NCBI GenBank assembly: GCA_033032175.1
Contig: CM065321.1
Span: 704,501 to 768,500 of the forward strand
DNA length: 64,000 bases
DNA from: Saturnia japonica
Taxonomy: Eukaryota; Arthropoda; Insecta; Lepidoptera; Saturniidae
Reading direction: 5' to 3'
Shown here piece after piece: positions 47,201-58,587 of the stretch. Both the position numbers and the translations under genes were made by a program. Every line of letters begins with the position of its first letter. The first letter of the stretch is position 1. Below the pieces are notes generated by a model that saw only the letters and a program-made list of their open reading frames with translations, had not been told where the DNA came from and searched no databases.

Positions 47201-48946
47201 TCAAAAATTTTTGAATTTAACTCGTCTGCCTGATCGTGTTGTATATGGCTGAGGTTGACATGTAGGTACAGCGACAGGCAGTGGGATAGCAGTCGATTGC
47301 AGAGGAGACGTAGGTACAGCCACAGTCGGTGTGATAGTTGTAGGTTGCAGGTAAGACGTTGGCGACAAATGAGGTATCCTCGGTGTTGTAGAAACAGGAC
47401 TTGAATCTGATTCCTCAATGAAAGCCGGTTTCACGCGGTCTACGCTTACAACCATAAGGGTTTCCCTTTATAGTTAATAGTTAGGAAAAGGTGACGATGG
47501 ATGCGTTCAATCATTCCGTTCGCTGCTGGGTGGTAAGCTGTAGTTCTATTTCTTTTAGTGGCAAAACTGCACATAAGTCTTCGAAAAAGGTCGGATTCAA
47601 ATTGTGAACCGCGGTCGGTCGTAATAATAGAGGGAACACCAAATCGTGGTATCCATTCTCTCGTGAAAGTATCCGCTACTTCCTCGGCGGTAGTAGTGCG
47701 CATCGGCCAAACTTCTGGCCATCTGGTGACTCTATCAATGGCTGTGAGATAATAGCGGTAGTCGTCACAGACAGGTAAGGGTCCTATTATATCTATATGG
47801 ACGTGAAGAAAACGACCAGATGGTGTGTCAAAAGTTCCAAGTGGAGCATAATTGTGTCTTGAAACTTTACTCTTCTGACAAGCCTCACACGTACGAGACT
47901 ATTGACGGCGATCTTTATTTATTGATGGCCAAACGTACCGTTCCGCAACTATATGTAAAGTAGCATTCGGACCAGGATGGCTAAGACTGTGTAACTTATT
48001 AAAAATAACACGACGTAACTTAGGAGGGACATATGGACGTGGTTTGTCAGTAGTAGTATCACATATTAAGGAAATACTAGTGCCAGGAACTGCAATCGTG
48101 ATTAGCTTCAAACTAGACGAGCCAGATCTTATAAATTCTGCTAGCTGTTCGTCAGATTCCTGCAACTTGGCAAGGGTTTCGTACTCTTGCTCAAGAGTAA
48201 TGGCACTGATTCGAGACATAGCGTCGGCTACGACATTGTCTTCTCCTCTGATATGTTGTATATCAGTAGTAAACTGGCTTATAAAAGACAATTGGTTAAG
48301 TTAGGATGGAGGTAATTTATCTCTCCGTTGTACAAAAGCATACAACAGTGGCTTATGATCAGTAAAAATCGTACAATGCTGAATCTCCAAAATATGTCGA
48401 AAGTGTTGTACACTTTCGTACACCGCTAAAAGTTCCCTGTAATAGGCCGGCCATTGAGACTGGTTTTGGGTAAGCTTCTTACTGAAGAAAGCAAGCGGAA
48501 CCCATTCTCCCTTACTTCGCTGCTGCAAACAAGAACCAATGTGAACGCTAGAGGCATCGGTAAAAAGGCCTAGTTCAGCACCGTATATTGGGTGTTGAAG
48601 AAGCGTGGCATCACTAAGGCTCCTCTTGCAGGCTTCAAATTGTTCCAGCAACTTAAGTGTCCAGTGGTATGGTTTAGCACCCTTGCTGTGCGAGGAAACA
48701 AGAACTTCAATCAATGGCGCTTGAAACTGTGCAGCTTTTGGTATGAAACGGCGATAAAAATTTATCATTCCCAAAAACTTTCTCATCCCTTGCACGGTTT
48801 CAGGTGGAGGGAAATCTAGGAGATTTTGGACACGATCCTTAGGAGGACTTGTACCTTCAGCATTGATCAGGTAACCTAGAAATTTTACTTCGCTAACACC
48901 AAGAATACACTTAGACGGATTGAGAACAACACCATATTCTTGAAAA
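47201..48946 (-). pseudogene. Gypsy pol, second part: RT end, RNase H, integrase
   Basis: Contains VQGMRKFLGMINFYRRFIP and FTDASSVHIGSCLQQR with FTDHKPLLYAF (RNase H), then HIRGEDNVVADAMSRI and the integrase finger (CEACQKSKV) and core (DIIGPLPVCDDYRYYL, TDRGSQFESDLF, YHPAANGMIERIHR). In-frame stops are at 48303-48301 (TAA after LPPS) and near 47897 (TAG after DRRQ). After RIHRHL about 100 residues of integrase are deleted, and the frame resumes near the C-terminal VVSVDRVKPAF and TRSGRRVKFKNF, ending at 47201. Confidence 0.8.
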
Positions 48947-48951
48947 CGCTT

Positions 48952-49134
48952 TGTTAAAATAGCAATGTAATTACATCCATAATAAAGATAAAGTTTTATA
49001 GTCTATGGTCAATATTCAATATGGCCTCTCTCTCTGGTGTGTTAGCGTGTAGCTGTCATATTGTGGCTTGTAAAAGTAAATTAATAAAGAAAACATTTTG
49101 CTTCAGATCTGTATATTTTATTTTAATTGTAACA
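48952..49134 (+). repeat. Copia 5' LTR (183 bp)
   Basis: Starts tgttaaaatagcaatg and ends aattgtaaca. It lacks 11 bases after tgttaaaata that the 3' LTR has. Confidence 0.9.
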
Positions 49135-49318
49135 GGTTATGGGCGCAGACACATAATCCTGAATGATTTAATAAAATTAACAGACAAATTGTTATATCGA
49201 CATCATCGACATCACACGAAAAAGTGAGGTTACCCGTTTTATATTGGGAGCTACCTACGTCGAGAAAGAAATATACTTGTTCTGGAATTGAGCGAGGCAG
49301 GAATAATAGAAAAGCAAA

Positions 49319-52300
49319 ATGGAAGGAAATCACAACGTCATTAAGTTGGAAGGATCAAGTAATTGGAATATTTGGAAATTTCAAACAACCGTCTTATTGC
49401 GAGGTCAAGGTTGGATAGATATAGTCGAGGGACGCAGCACAAAACCTGAGGATGCAAGTGATCGAGCAGTTTTGGAATCCAAAGATGCCAAAGCTCAGAC
49501 ACTGTTGGTTACCAGAATGGCTGAAAACGTTATGTTACACATTATTTCTTGTTCAACTTCCGCCGAGATGTGGAGAAAATTGCAGAGTGTTTATGAGCAA
49601 AAGAGTGAAACAAATATCCACATAACACAACAAAGGTTTTTCCAATTTAAATATGATAATGGTATGGAGATGTCAGTTTTTTTATCAAAAGTTCAAGAAC
49701 TCCAGAACCAGCTAAAACAAATGGGCGAACCAGTCTCAGATAAATTTGTTATAACTAAAGTGCTGATGTCATTGCCCGACGAGTACAAACACTTTGTATC
49801 AGCATGGGAATCAGCCCCTGATGATAAACAAACTATTGATAATTTGGTGGCTAGATTATTAATAGAAGAGGAAAGGCTTCAGAATAAGAGTGAAGCATGC
49901 CAACAGACTCAACCATCTTCTGCTTTTGTTGTAAAGGACAAAAGGAACATAAAGTGCTACAAGTGCCGTAAATTAGGACATTATTCAAGTGAGTGTAAAA
50001 ATAAAAATAGTAATAGTGAAGGACACAGTAATAAAATCATTAACAAGTGTTTTTACTGTGGTAAAGGTGGACACAATAAAGCACAATGTTGGTTTAAGAA
50101 AAATAAGGAAAGTAAGAAAAGTAATGCCTTTGTAGTGTCAAATTCAAGGGAACAATATCATAAATCTATGTGGCTTGTGGACTCTGGAGCTACTGAACAT
50201 ATGTGTTGTGATCAAAATTTATTTTCATCATTTTCAACTACTACACAAAAGTCAGTAATTGTAGGTAACGGAGCGGCAATTAGTGTGCTAGGCTGTGGAC
50301 AGATGTTAGTACAAGTATACAATGGAAGTGAATGGATTGATACCACTCTAAACAATGTTTTGTTTGTTCCTGAACTGAAAACGAATTTATTCTCTGTCAA
50401 CCGTGCGTCTGACAAAGGTTATGTCATAGTGACAGATGACAATTCATGTCGATTTTACAAAAATAACAAAGTTTGTGCGATTGCAAATCGAAATAGAAGT
50501 TCATATTACATGGTTTTTCGCTTTAAATATGAATCAGCTAATATAACAAAAACAACAACAGATACACTATATGAATGGCATGAAAAATTAGCATATCAAA
50601 ACTTTGATTATGTGAAGAAATTTCTTGTGAATAATCACATAGCTGTGAAACAAACTTCTATTCCTAAGTGTGAAAGTTGTTTAGAAGGAAAGATTCATCG
50701 TTTACCATTTAGTAATAGTGGAAGTATAACTACTAAAACATGTGGATACATGTGGTCCGATGGAAGAAATATCTGTCGGTGGTTCAAAATATTTTGTACT
50801 GATGAAGAATGACTACTCGAACTACAGATACATTAATTCTGTTAAAAATAAAATTGAAATAAAATGGTGTTTAGAAGACTTTATACACAAAGCTGAAAAT
50901 ATTACAGGAAATAGGTTAAAAATATTAAGAAGTGACAATGGATTAGAATTTATAAATAAAGAGGTGAAAGAAATGTTATCAAAACGAGGGATAAGCCATC
51001 AAACTACTGTCCCTTATACCCCACAACAAAATGGAAAAGCCGAAAGAGAAAATAGAACATTAGTTGAAGCTGCGAGGACAATGCTGTATGCTAAAAATTT
51101 GCCATAGAAATTATGGGCAGAAGCTGTGCATACTGCAGCTTATGTGTTGAATAGAACTGGGAAAAGCAAAGAGGATGGTAGATCGCCATATGAAGTATGG
51201 ACAAATAAAAGTTTTGATATTCACCAATTGAAAGTTTTTGGCACAAAGGTTTATTCACACATTCCTAAGGAAAAGAGAAGAAAATGGGATATAAAAGGAG
51301 AAAAAGGATATATGGTAGGATATAGTGATGATGTGAAGGCATACAGAATATACTTCTCAAAAAGAAATATGGTAGAGATAAAACGAGATATAATATTCTT
51401 GGAGGAGGAAAAAAATGAAAATAAAGAACCTATAGTACAAATTAATTTGCAAGACTATTGTGAGAAAAATGAAGAAACAGACAATAAAATTCAAGAATCA
51501 CATGTCCAGTCAGAGTTGGACACTAAAAATCCTAAGGAAGATATCACAATGACTAATTGTGAGCTGGGAAGTGAATATGAGCCAAGTGATGATGAAAGTT
51601 CATCAAATTTGAGTGAGACAGAAGAGTCTTATCAACGTCAGCGAAGCAGGCGTGTGAGAAAACAAAGATCTTTTTACCATTGTCATAATGTATACAATGA
51701 TGCGAGTGAACCGTGCACATATGAAGAAGCAATGAAAAGAAAAGATGCTAGTGAGTGGTGTGATGCAATGAATAGAGAGTTGGAAACATTAAAGGAGAAT
51801 AATACATGGACAGTTTGTGATTTACCACAAAATGAGAAGATAATTAGTAGTAAGTGGGTATTTAAAATAAAAAGAGTAAATGATATTTTTCAGCATAAAG
51901 CTAGGTTAGTAGCTAGAGGCTTCGAATAGTGTGATAATTTAGATTTTAATGAAATTTACAGTCCAGTAGCAAAATTATCAACTTTTAGACTCTTTGTAGT
52001 AATCGCAACTATGTTAAATTTAAAAATATATCAAATGGATGTGACAGGTGCCTTTCTATATGGAGAGTTAAATGAAACTGTTTTTATTAGTTTGCCAAAA
52101 GGAGCTTATTCAGGAAATAATAATATTGTAAAATTAAACAAATCACTTTATGGTCTGAAAAACTCACCAAAAAGTTGGAATAATAAATTTAATTCTGTTT
52201 TAGTAAATGAAGGTTTTGTGAGATCTAACTGTGATTCCTGTTTGTATATGAAATGTAATGCTAAAGATAAATTATTTGTGTTGATATATGTTGATGATGT

Positions 52301-53251
52301 TTTATATTTTGGAACAAGTAATAAACTAATTACTCAATTTAAAGATGTATTGAACAGGAATTCAAAATGAATGATTTAGGAATAGTGACAGAATTTATAG
52401 GCATAAATGTGAAGCAAAATTTAGAAACTGGTATTACTGAATTAAATCAAAGAAATTACTTAGAAAATATACATAAAAGATTTAATATGGAAAACTGTAA
52501 GCCTATGTATACCCCTATAGATCCTAATTTTAATGTCAAGTTATTGGAAAATTGCAACCAATCTATAAACAAAGATATTGAAAAGTTAAGTCGACAAATT
52601 ATTGGATGCCTCATGTATGCTGTATCTGGCACTAGGCCTGATTTGTGTTTTGCTATTTCTTTACTTAGCAGATATCAGAAATGTGCAAATAATATGTTAT
52701 TAACTGCATTGAAAAGAGTATTGCGTTATGTAAAGTATACTTTGGATTATAAACTAACTTACAATTGTAAAGGTATTATTTTGAAGGGATACTGTGATGC
52801 TGATTGGGGAGGAGATCTCAAAGATAGGAAATCTACCACAGGCTATATGTTTATGTTTTCAGAATGTTTAATCTCTTGGTGTTCAAAGAAACAGATGTCT
52901 GTAAGCTTGTCTTCAACTGAATCTGAATATGTAGCTATGAGTATGGCAGCCAGTGAAGCTTGTTGGTTGATCAACATATTAAAAGAATTTGGTGTTATAA
53001 ATAGTTGTTCAGTTGATATGTACTGTGATAACCAATCTGCCATTTCAGTTGCATGTACAGACAATGTTAAGCGTTTAAAACATATTGATATCCGGTATCA
53101 TTTTATTAAAGATTTGATTAAAAATAATAAAATACGTTTAAAATACATTAAAAGTAGTGAGCAACCCGCAGATATGCTTACGAAGGCCTTAAGTAGAGAA
53201 CTGATTAGTAGATATTTAAAGAAATGTGGTATATTAAATATAGAGCTGTAA
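49319..53251 (+). pseudogene. Copia gag-pol polyprotein, four visible breaks
   Basis: Domains in order: gag with N-terminal GSSNWNIWKFQTTVLL, two zinc knuckles (CYKCRKLGHYSSEC, CFYCGKGGHNKAQC), protease WLVDSGATEHMCC, GAG-pre-integrase (EWHEKLAYQNF...CESCLEGK), integrase core (RSDNGLEF, PYTPQQNGKAERENR), RT (QMDVTGAFLYGEL, YVDDVLYFG) and RNase H (CDADWGGDLKDRKSTTGYMF, PADMLTKALS), ending at 53251. Breaks are a frameshift near 50740-50800, TAG at 51105-51107, TAG at 51927-51929 and a frameshift near 52355. About 1300 codons in total, the usual length. All catalytic motifs survive, so the damage is recent. Confidence 0.9.
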
Positions 53252-53410
53252 TGTATAATATTGTTATTAAGTATTATGTTAGGTCTTCATGTTAAGGATG
53301 TGTATTTTTTATATTTATAAACTGTTGTAGGTTATTAATTCTTTATGAGTGTTTGATAGTATATGATGTTTAATTTTTTTGAAATTTGATGTAATTGCAT
53401 TGAGGGGGTG

Positions 53411-53604
53411 TGTTAAAATATTAGTATTAAAGCAATGTAATTACATCCATAATAAAGATAAAGTTTTATAGTCTATGGTCAATATTCAATATGGCCTCCC
53501 TCTCTGGTGTGTTAGCGTGTAGCTGTCATATTGTGGCTTGTAAAAGTAAATTAATAAAGAAAACATTTTGCTTCAGATCTGTATATTTTATTTTAATTGT
53601 AACA
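53411..53604 (+). repeat. Copia 3' LTR (194 bp)
   Basis: Begins tgttaaaatattagtattaa immediately after the polypurine tract and ends attgtaaca; followed by target duplication cgctt. Confidence 0.9.
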
Positions 53605-53609
53605 CGCTT

Positions 53610-54822
53610 AAAAAGGGTGCGTAAATGTCTTGTGTGACTGGCTTCGTCTGGAGAAAAGACGAGTACATCATCTATGTATGGAAAACAAAAATCGAGACCC
53701 CGTGTGACCTCATCGACAAAGCGCTGGAACGTTTGGCCAGCATTGCGAAGACCAAAGGTCATGAAGGCAAAATCGAAGAGGCCAAACGGAGTAACAATGA
53801 CGGTCTTCAAAATATCCTCATCAAAAACGAGTATCTGATGGTATGCTTTTACCAGATCACACGTACTAAACACGGTAGCACCAGCGAGACTATTAGCAAA
53901 GTCATGAATGTGACGAACAGGATATCGGTCAGGTACTGTTCTGGCGTTCAAAGCGCGATAATCGCCACATGGACGCCAGGTGTTATCTTTTTTGGTGGTC
54001 ATATGTAACGGAGATGACCAAGCACTTTTAGATGGTCGGGCTGTTCCGCAACGCACCATGGCTTCAAACTCCTGCTTGGCTGCATGGAGTTTCTGAGGAG
54101 CCAACCGACGGGGCCGGCATGAAACCGGGGGACCATCAGTGGTTTTTATAAAATGCACCGTGTTGTGCTTTACAATCCTGGGCACACCAGGAGGTCGAGT
54201 TATCTCTGGAAACTCTGCTAAAATATTAGCAAAACTTGAACTACCAGAAAACACAGCTTTGACACTATCTTGTTGGGATTGTGCAATTAAAGCACAGACA
54301 GACAACTTGGTAAGGCCGTCAATTAGACACTTGTGTCGGCAATCTGGTAATAAGTTATAAAAACTAAGAAAACCAGAGCCTATTATAGCTGTACTAACAT
54401 CTGCGATGACAAAATTCCAATCAAAAATCCTTCTTAAACCTAGATCTAAACGAAGTTGAATGCAACCATTAGTTTTAATTGAACTACCGTTGGCAGCGCC
54501 AAGATGGTAGTCATTTGGTTGCACATGATTTCTTAAATATTTTTTTAGGAAAACAACATAAGTCTGAACCGGTGTCAATTAAATACTGCCGCTTGGAAAC
54601 CCGACCAGTAACAAATAAACGGCGGCCGGGAGATAAACAATCAGTTGCCGCCTCTACTAATTGTTGATCCGGGTTTTCCGGAGGAATCCAATTGCATGGT
54701 TTGGTACATTTAGTTGCTTTAGTGTTGAATTTTTGGTGATACCAACAAATCTTATTCTGCACAGAGTTATCCCTACGCAACCGCTGTATTTCTATAGATC
54801 GGCTACGAGAACGACTACGCAA
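53610..54822 (-). pseudogene. Gypsy pol, first part: protease and RT
   Basis: Protease motif [14 protein letters not shown] near 54580, with a frame change in the adjacent T run (about 54540). It continues to the second protease block ([14 protein letters not shown]) and [55 protein letters not shown] and YIDDVLVFS. The frame ends at LRTLFKR where the Copia element is inserted. Confidence 0.85.
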
Positions 54823-54867
54823 GCGAGATGAGAGATTAGCAACTTGTTGAGTAAGCTCATCAAGTCT

Positions 54868-55508
54868 TCATTCCATTGTTTCATTGAAAGAAGAGCTGGA
54901 CGATGTCGGAGCTGAACAAGCCATTACATTATAATTATATGTTTCTAAAATTTTATCTGCTATATCGGTCATCTTGTCAATTGGTAGATCAGCATGTGAT
55001 GCCAAAATAGCCTGAACATGTTGTGGGAGACGGCGCAACCATAACTGACGAAGAAAGTTTTCATCTAAAGGTGATGATCCTGTCAGAGAACGGAGATGTC
55101 TCCAAAACTGTGAAGGTTTTCGGTCACCAATTTCTTCACCATATAATAATTTACGCATACGTGACTCCTCAGATACAGATAATCGTTTAATCAACTGATG
55201 CTTAAGCTTACTGTACCGTTGTCCAGTAGGTGGAGGATGAATCACAACATCTTCAATTTTTGAGCATATTTTTCATCAAGATGAGCGACTATATAGTTAA
55301 ATTTAGTACAATCAGTGGTTATACCTGCTATATCGAATTGAGCCTCCGCTACAGCAAACCAATACTCAGGTTGATGAGGCAAAAATGGAGGTATTTTCGC
55401 TGAAACTTTAAAAATTTGAGATTCATTTTCCCTGGAAAGGCGCGCTTGTAAAATAGCATTCTCCTCTTTCAGCTTATCAATTTCCACTTTAAACTTCTCA
55501 TCAGCCAT
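54868..55508 (-). pseudogene. Gypsy gag, two overlapping frames
   Basis: Starts MADEKFKVEIDKLKEENAIL (a short coiled-coil), then FKVSAKIPPFLPHQPEYWFA, typical of CsRn1-like gag, and IAGITTDCTKFNYIVAHLDE. A shift at an A run near 55245 moves to the frame IHPPPTGQRYSKLKHQLIKR and FLRQLWLRRLPQHVQAILAS. A TGA near 54868 precedes the Arg-rich stretch and zinc motif. Confidence 0.75.
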
Positions 55509-56169
55509 ATCCCGTGATTAAAACCAAAATTACCAAAAATATAAAAAGTTTGACGTGGGGGAGAATGTGTCACCTCAACTGCTTTACAGCAAAAATGTAA
55601 AAGAAAGAGAAAAAAAAAAGAAATATGAATATTAGACACAAAAATTAAGCTATTATGTCTTATTCTATTTGTAACAATGTTAAATACAAAATACAGTATT
55701 TAATTTAAAATTGAACGACCTATTAAAATAATAATTCAAAATTGTCGCATACAAATGGAAACGCACTCCCTTAAAATTATAGTTATTGGGAGTTATTGTT
55801 GACATGGAAACCACGATACAGTCATTACAAAATATTTGTTGATAAAACTGACGTTTAATATTATTTGTAAAAACATATTACTTGATAGTACTTAGAATTA
55901 TTTAGGAGATTAAAAAAATAAGGTTATAGATTGTTGGTATGCACTCTCAGAATAATGGAAACACGCACCAATACACTTACACTGCACTATGACATACCAA
56001 AGCGATGCCAGGTGGAGGTCCTGTCCTCCGCAAATTTGGCCGCTGTTGTCATGGCCAGCCCTTGACGATTAGTTGCGACTGTGACAGTTCGACAATATAT
56101 ATTATTTTGAATATAATTATGTTTTTATTGTATTCGAGCATCGGTCACAAACGTCGGTGGTCACCAGTT

Positions 56170-56372
56170 TGGCGTGTTCAATAATAACGCTAGTCAGTAG
56201 GGCTTTAGCACATTTACTTTGTAATAAAATAATACAGGTTTTAGTACATAACGTGACGTGAAACCAACCGTCTGAATTTCATATGTCTATCTGATATGTC
56301 ATCACCTAAGTATTTTTGATATTAACAATAAGAAACGGCCAGTACAAAAATAGTGGCGAAAGAGGCGCCACA
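56170..56372 (-). repeat. 5' LTR of the gypsy element (203 bp)
   Basis: Matches 46986-47168 apart from a 20-bp extra block and a substitution (gcgaaagagg against gcgaatgagg). Confidence 0.85.
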
Positions 56373-57559
56373 ACTTCAATAAGTTTATAAATAAAAAGTT
56401 ATATCAATTTAAAAAATCACGTCAAACATTTTTTCGACAAAAATGCTATAAAATAAATAGCTCTTCAGTTGAATTGACTGAAATTTTAGTTATCTATACA
56501 TTATGGTTTGTAAAAGACGATGATTGAAACTTTTAGTTTGAAGTAAAAAAATGGAGTTTCAAAAATTTTAAATTCCAACATAAGTTGTCCTCAGGTCTAT
56601 GTGATTAATCATATTAAAAGGGGGTCAGCATAGGCTGAATTATTGTCGGTTGAATATAGCCACGCCGCTGCTAGGGATTTCAATTCATTTCGAAAAAGGT
56701 AGATTCGAATCGAAATCTTATAAATCGATTCACAAAAAAATCGAGGTCTAAAAGATAGATCTCTCAAAAATCGGTTTGTATTAACAATATAAAAATCCCT
56801 AAAATAGAAAATTTAAAAATACCACAACGATCGACCTTTTGTCATTTTTACCTTACTAAAGTATCCGTTATTATAGAGAAATATAGAAAAGTATAGAGAA
56901 AGAGAATTTATTACAGGTATATAGGGAAAGAGAATTGTTTTCAAAAATTGATTATTATAAACTGTTGTCGTTATTTTGCTGTTGGGTAATAATTTACTGT
57001 TAGTATTTTAATTGGTAAATGACAGCATATTGAAATGAATAATCCATACCTACTAATATTATAAATGCGAAAGTAATTCTGTCGTTCCCGTCTGTTGTAT
57101 TTTCACGCCTAGACCGCTGAACCAATTTTCATGACTTTGGTTGAGAAAGGACATAGGCTACTTTTGGAAATAAAATTGAAAGGGTTGAAATGGGGGGAAC
57201 CATTGGTTGAACCCAATTTTGATGAATTTTGGTATAGAAATATGATTGACTTTAGAGAAAGACCTTGGTAACGTATGGTAACGTGGTGAAAATAAAACTT
57301 TAATGGGTGAAATAGGGAATGAAGGTTTGTACGAAGAACCCATAAAACCAATTTTGATGAATATAGATATATTGGACTTTAGAGACGGATATACCTTATT
57401 GCCCAAAGACAAATCATTAATGGGTCAAATAGGATATGAAATTTTGTATGAAGAACCCACTATTTCTCAATTTAGGGATATGAAAATTCATATTTATGCA
57501 TTTAGGAAGAAATAAAAGGGTTTCGTGTTTGTGAAAATTAAAAGGTGGTACTTACTATA
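56373..57559. other. Spacer with a repeat copy
   Basis: No gene. From 57048 (tactaatattataaatgcgaaag) to about 57540 it reads as a common lepidopteran-type repeat with two internal near-copies of a roughly 110-120 bp block (for example gaagaacccataaaaccaat and gaagaacccactatttctca). Confidence 0.45.
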
Positions 57560-58016
57560 AGGGATGATTTACAATACCATACACATAGAGTGATAAATCC
57601 ATCTATGATTTTCTTTTGGCTTATCATGTTCAGAGATCTGTCGGTGTATATACAATAATATAGCGGGGTGTTAGGGATCGCAACCACCATACACATAGTG
57701 ATAAACTCAAGTATGGTTTTCTTTTGGTATGTCGTGTTCTGAGGTCATTCATTTATACACAGTATTAAAACGGGGTGTTAGGGATCGCGACCACCATAAA
57801 CATAGTGATAAAAACAAGTATGATTTTCTTTTCGTTTGTCGTGTTCCGAGATCAATCGGTGTATATGCAGTAATATAGCGACGTGGTAGATATCGCGACC
57901 ACCATACGCATAGTGATAAACACAAGTATGATTTTCTTTTCGTTTGTCGTATTCCGAGATCAATCGGTGTATATCCCGTTATATAGCGGCGTGGTAAAGA
58001 TCGCGACCACCATAAA
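57560..58016. repeat. 108-bp tandem repeat array, left part
   Basis: The landmark accaccata recurs at about 57576, 57683, 57790, 57898 and 58006, a period of 107-108 bp. Units contain gataaacacaagtatgattt and atcaatcggtgtatat. Units near the left end are more diverged. Broken at 58017-58021 by the BEL/Pao insertion. Confidence 0.9.
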
Positions 58017-58021
58017 CATAG

Positions 58022-58391
58022 TGAAGACGCTAGTTCTTTTTTGAAATTATTATTTTTTATTACCTACCTACCATGTGCAAAGCAGCATTGGAAAAGGACG
58101 GAAAAAATGGGACTCACCCTGGGCTGCGCTCCCTGTTGTCTCGCTCTTCCTCCACTGGTACACAACACCAAGTTCTCTAAACACTTTAAGTAACTAACAA
58201 TGTATTTTAATTAATATAAATGAGTGACTTATGTCGGATGTCGGTCGGACGTTCGTTGCCTCGCGCAATGCCCACAACGAAGTCAAGTGTCGTACATACC
58301 ACAGGGTGGTGGGTGGAGGGGGACGGAGAGTAAGGCAAGAATATTCACGTTCAAGGACAGGATGCCGCTTTGCACAATTCTAGCCTAAACA
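58022..58391 (-). repeat. BEL/Pao 3' LTR (370 bp)
   Basis: Plus strand tgaagacgctag...tagcctaaaca; the polypurine tract follows at about 58392-58401. Confidence 0.92.
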
Positions 58392-58587
58392 TCCCCCCGG
58401 GCTTGACAGGATATAGTCCTTCAAGATTAAGAAGTAAAAGTTGTATTTATTTCAATTTAAAAATGAGCCATACCATTGCATGAACACATATTATTATTAC
58501 GTAACTTAGGTAGTAATTTATTAACAATCTAATATTTAATAACCTAACGATAAATTTTGTGGACTGTAAGTTAAAATGAAAATGTTA

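Larger units (their letters stand above)
48952..53604 (+). mobile_element. Ty1/Copia LTR retrotransposon, complete but with broken ORF
   Basis: LTRs are at 48952-49134 and 53411-53604, with TG...CA ends. The 5-bp target duplication cgctt sits at 48947-48951 and 53605-53609. The primer site ggttatgggcgcag follows the left LTR (internal initiator-Met type). The polypurine tract ttgagggggtg precedes the right LTR. The LTRs differ by one substitution seen (ctctctctc/ctccctctc) and an 11-bp block absent from the left one. Inserted into the RT of the gypsy element, opposite strand. Confidence 0.93.
46986..56372 (-). mobile_element. Ty3/gypsy LTR retrotransposon, CsRn1-like, split by a Copia insertion
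   Basis: Minus-strand order is 5' LTR (56372-56170), leader with the primer site TGGTGACCACCGACG (just left of 56170), gag (55508-54868), protease and RT (54822-53610), the Copia insertion (48952-53604), RNase H and integrase (48946-47201), polypurine tract ttaggggggtga (47182-47169) and 3' LTR (47168-46986). The tRNA-Trp-like primer site and the gag zinc motif of CHCC type (CWYHQKFNTKATKCTKPCNW) point to the CsRn1 group. Multiple stops and shifts make it inactive. The LTRs differ by a 20-bp block and at least one substitution. Confidence 0.88.

Noticed and set aside
57560..58016. CRISPR-like array
   Set aside because: Units are contiguous 108-bp tandem repeats without unique spacers, in a eukaryotic context.
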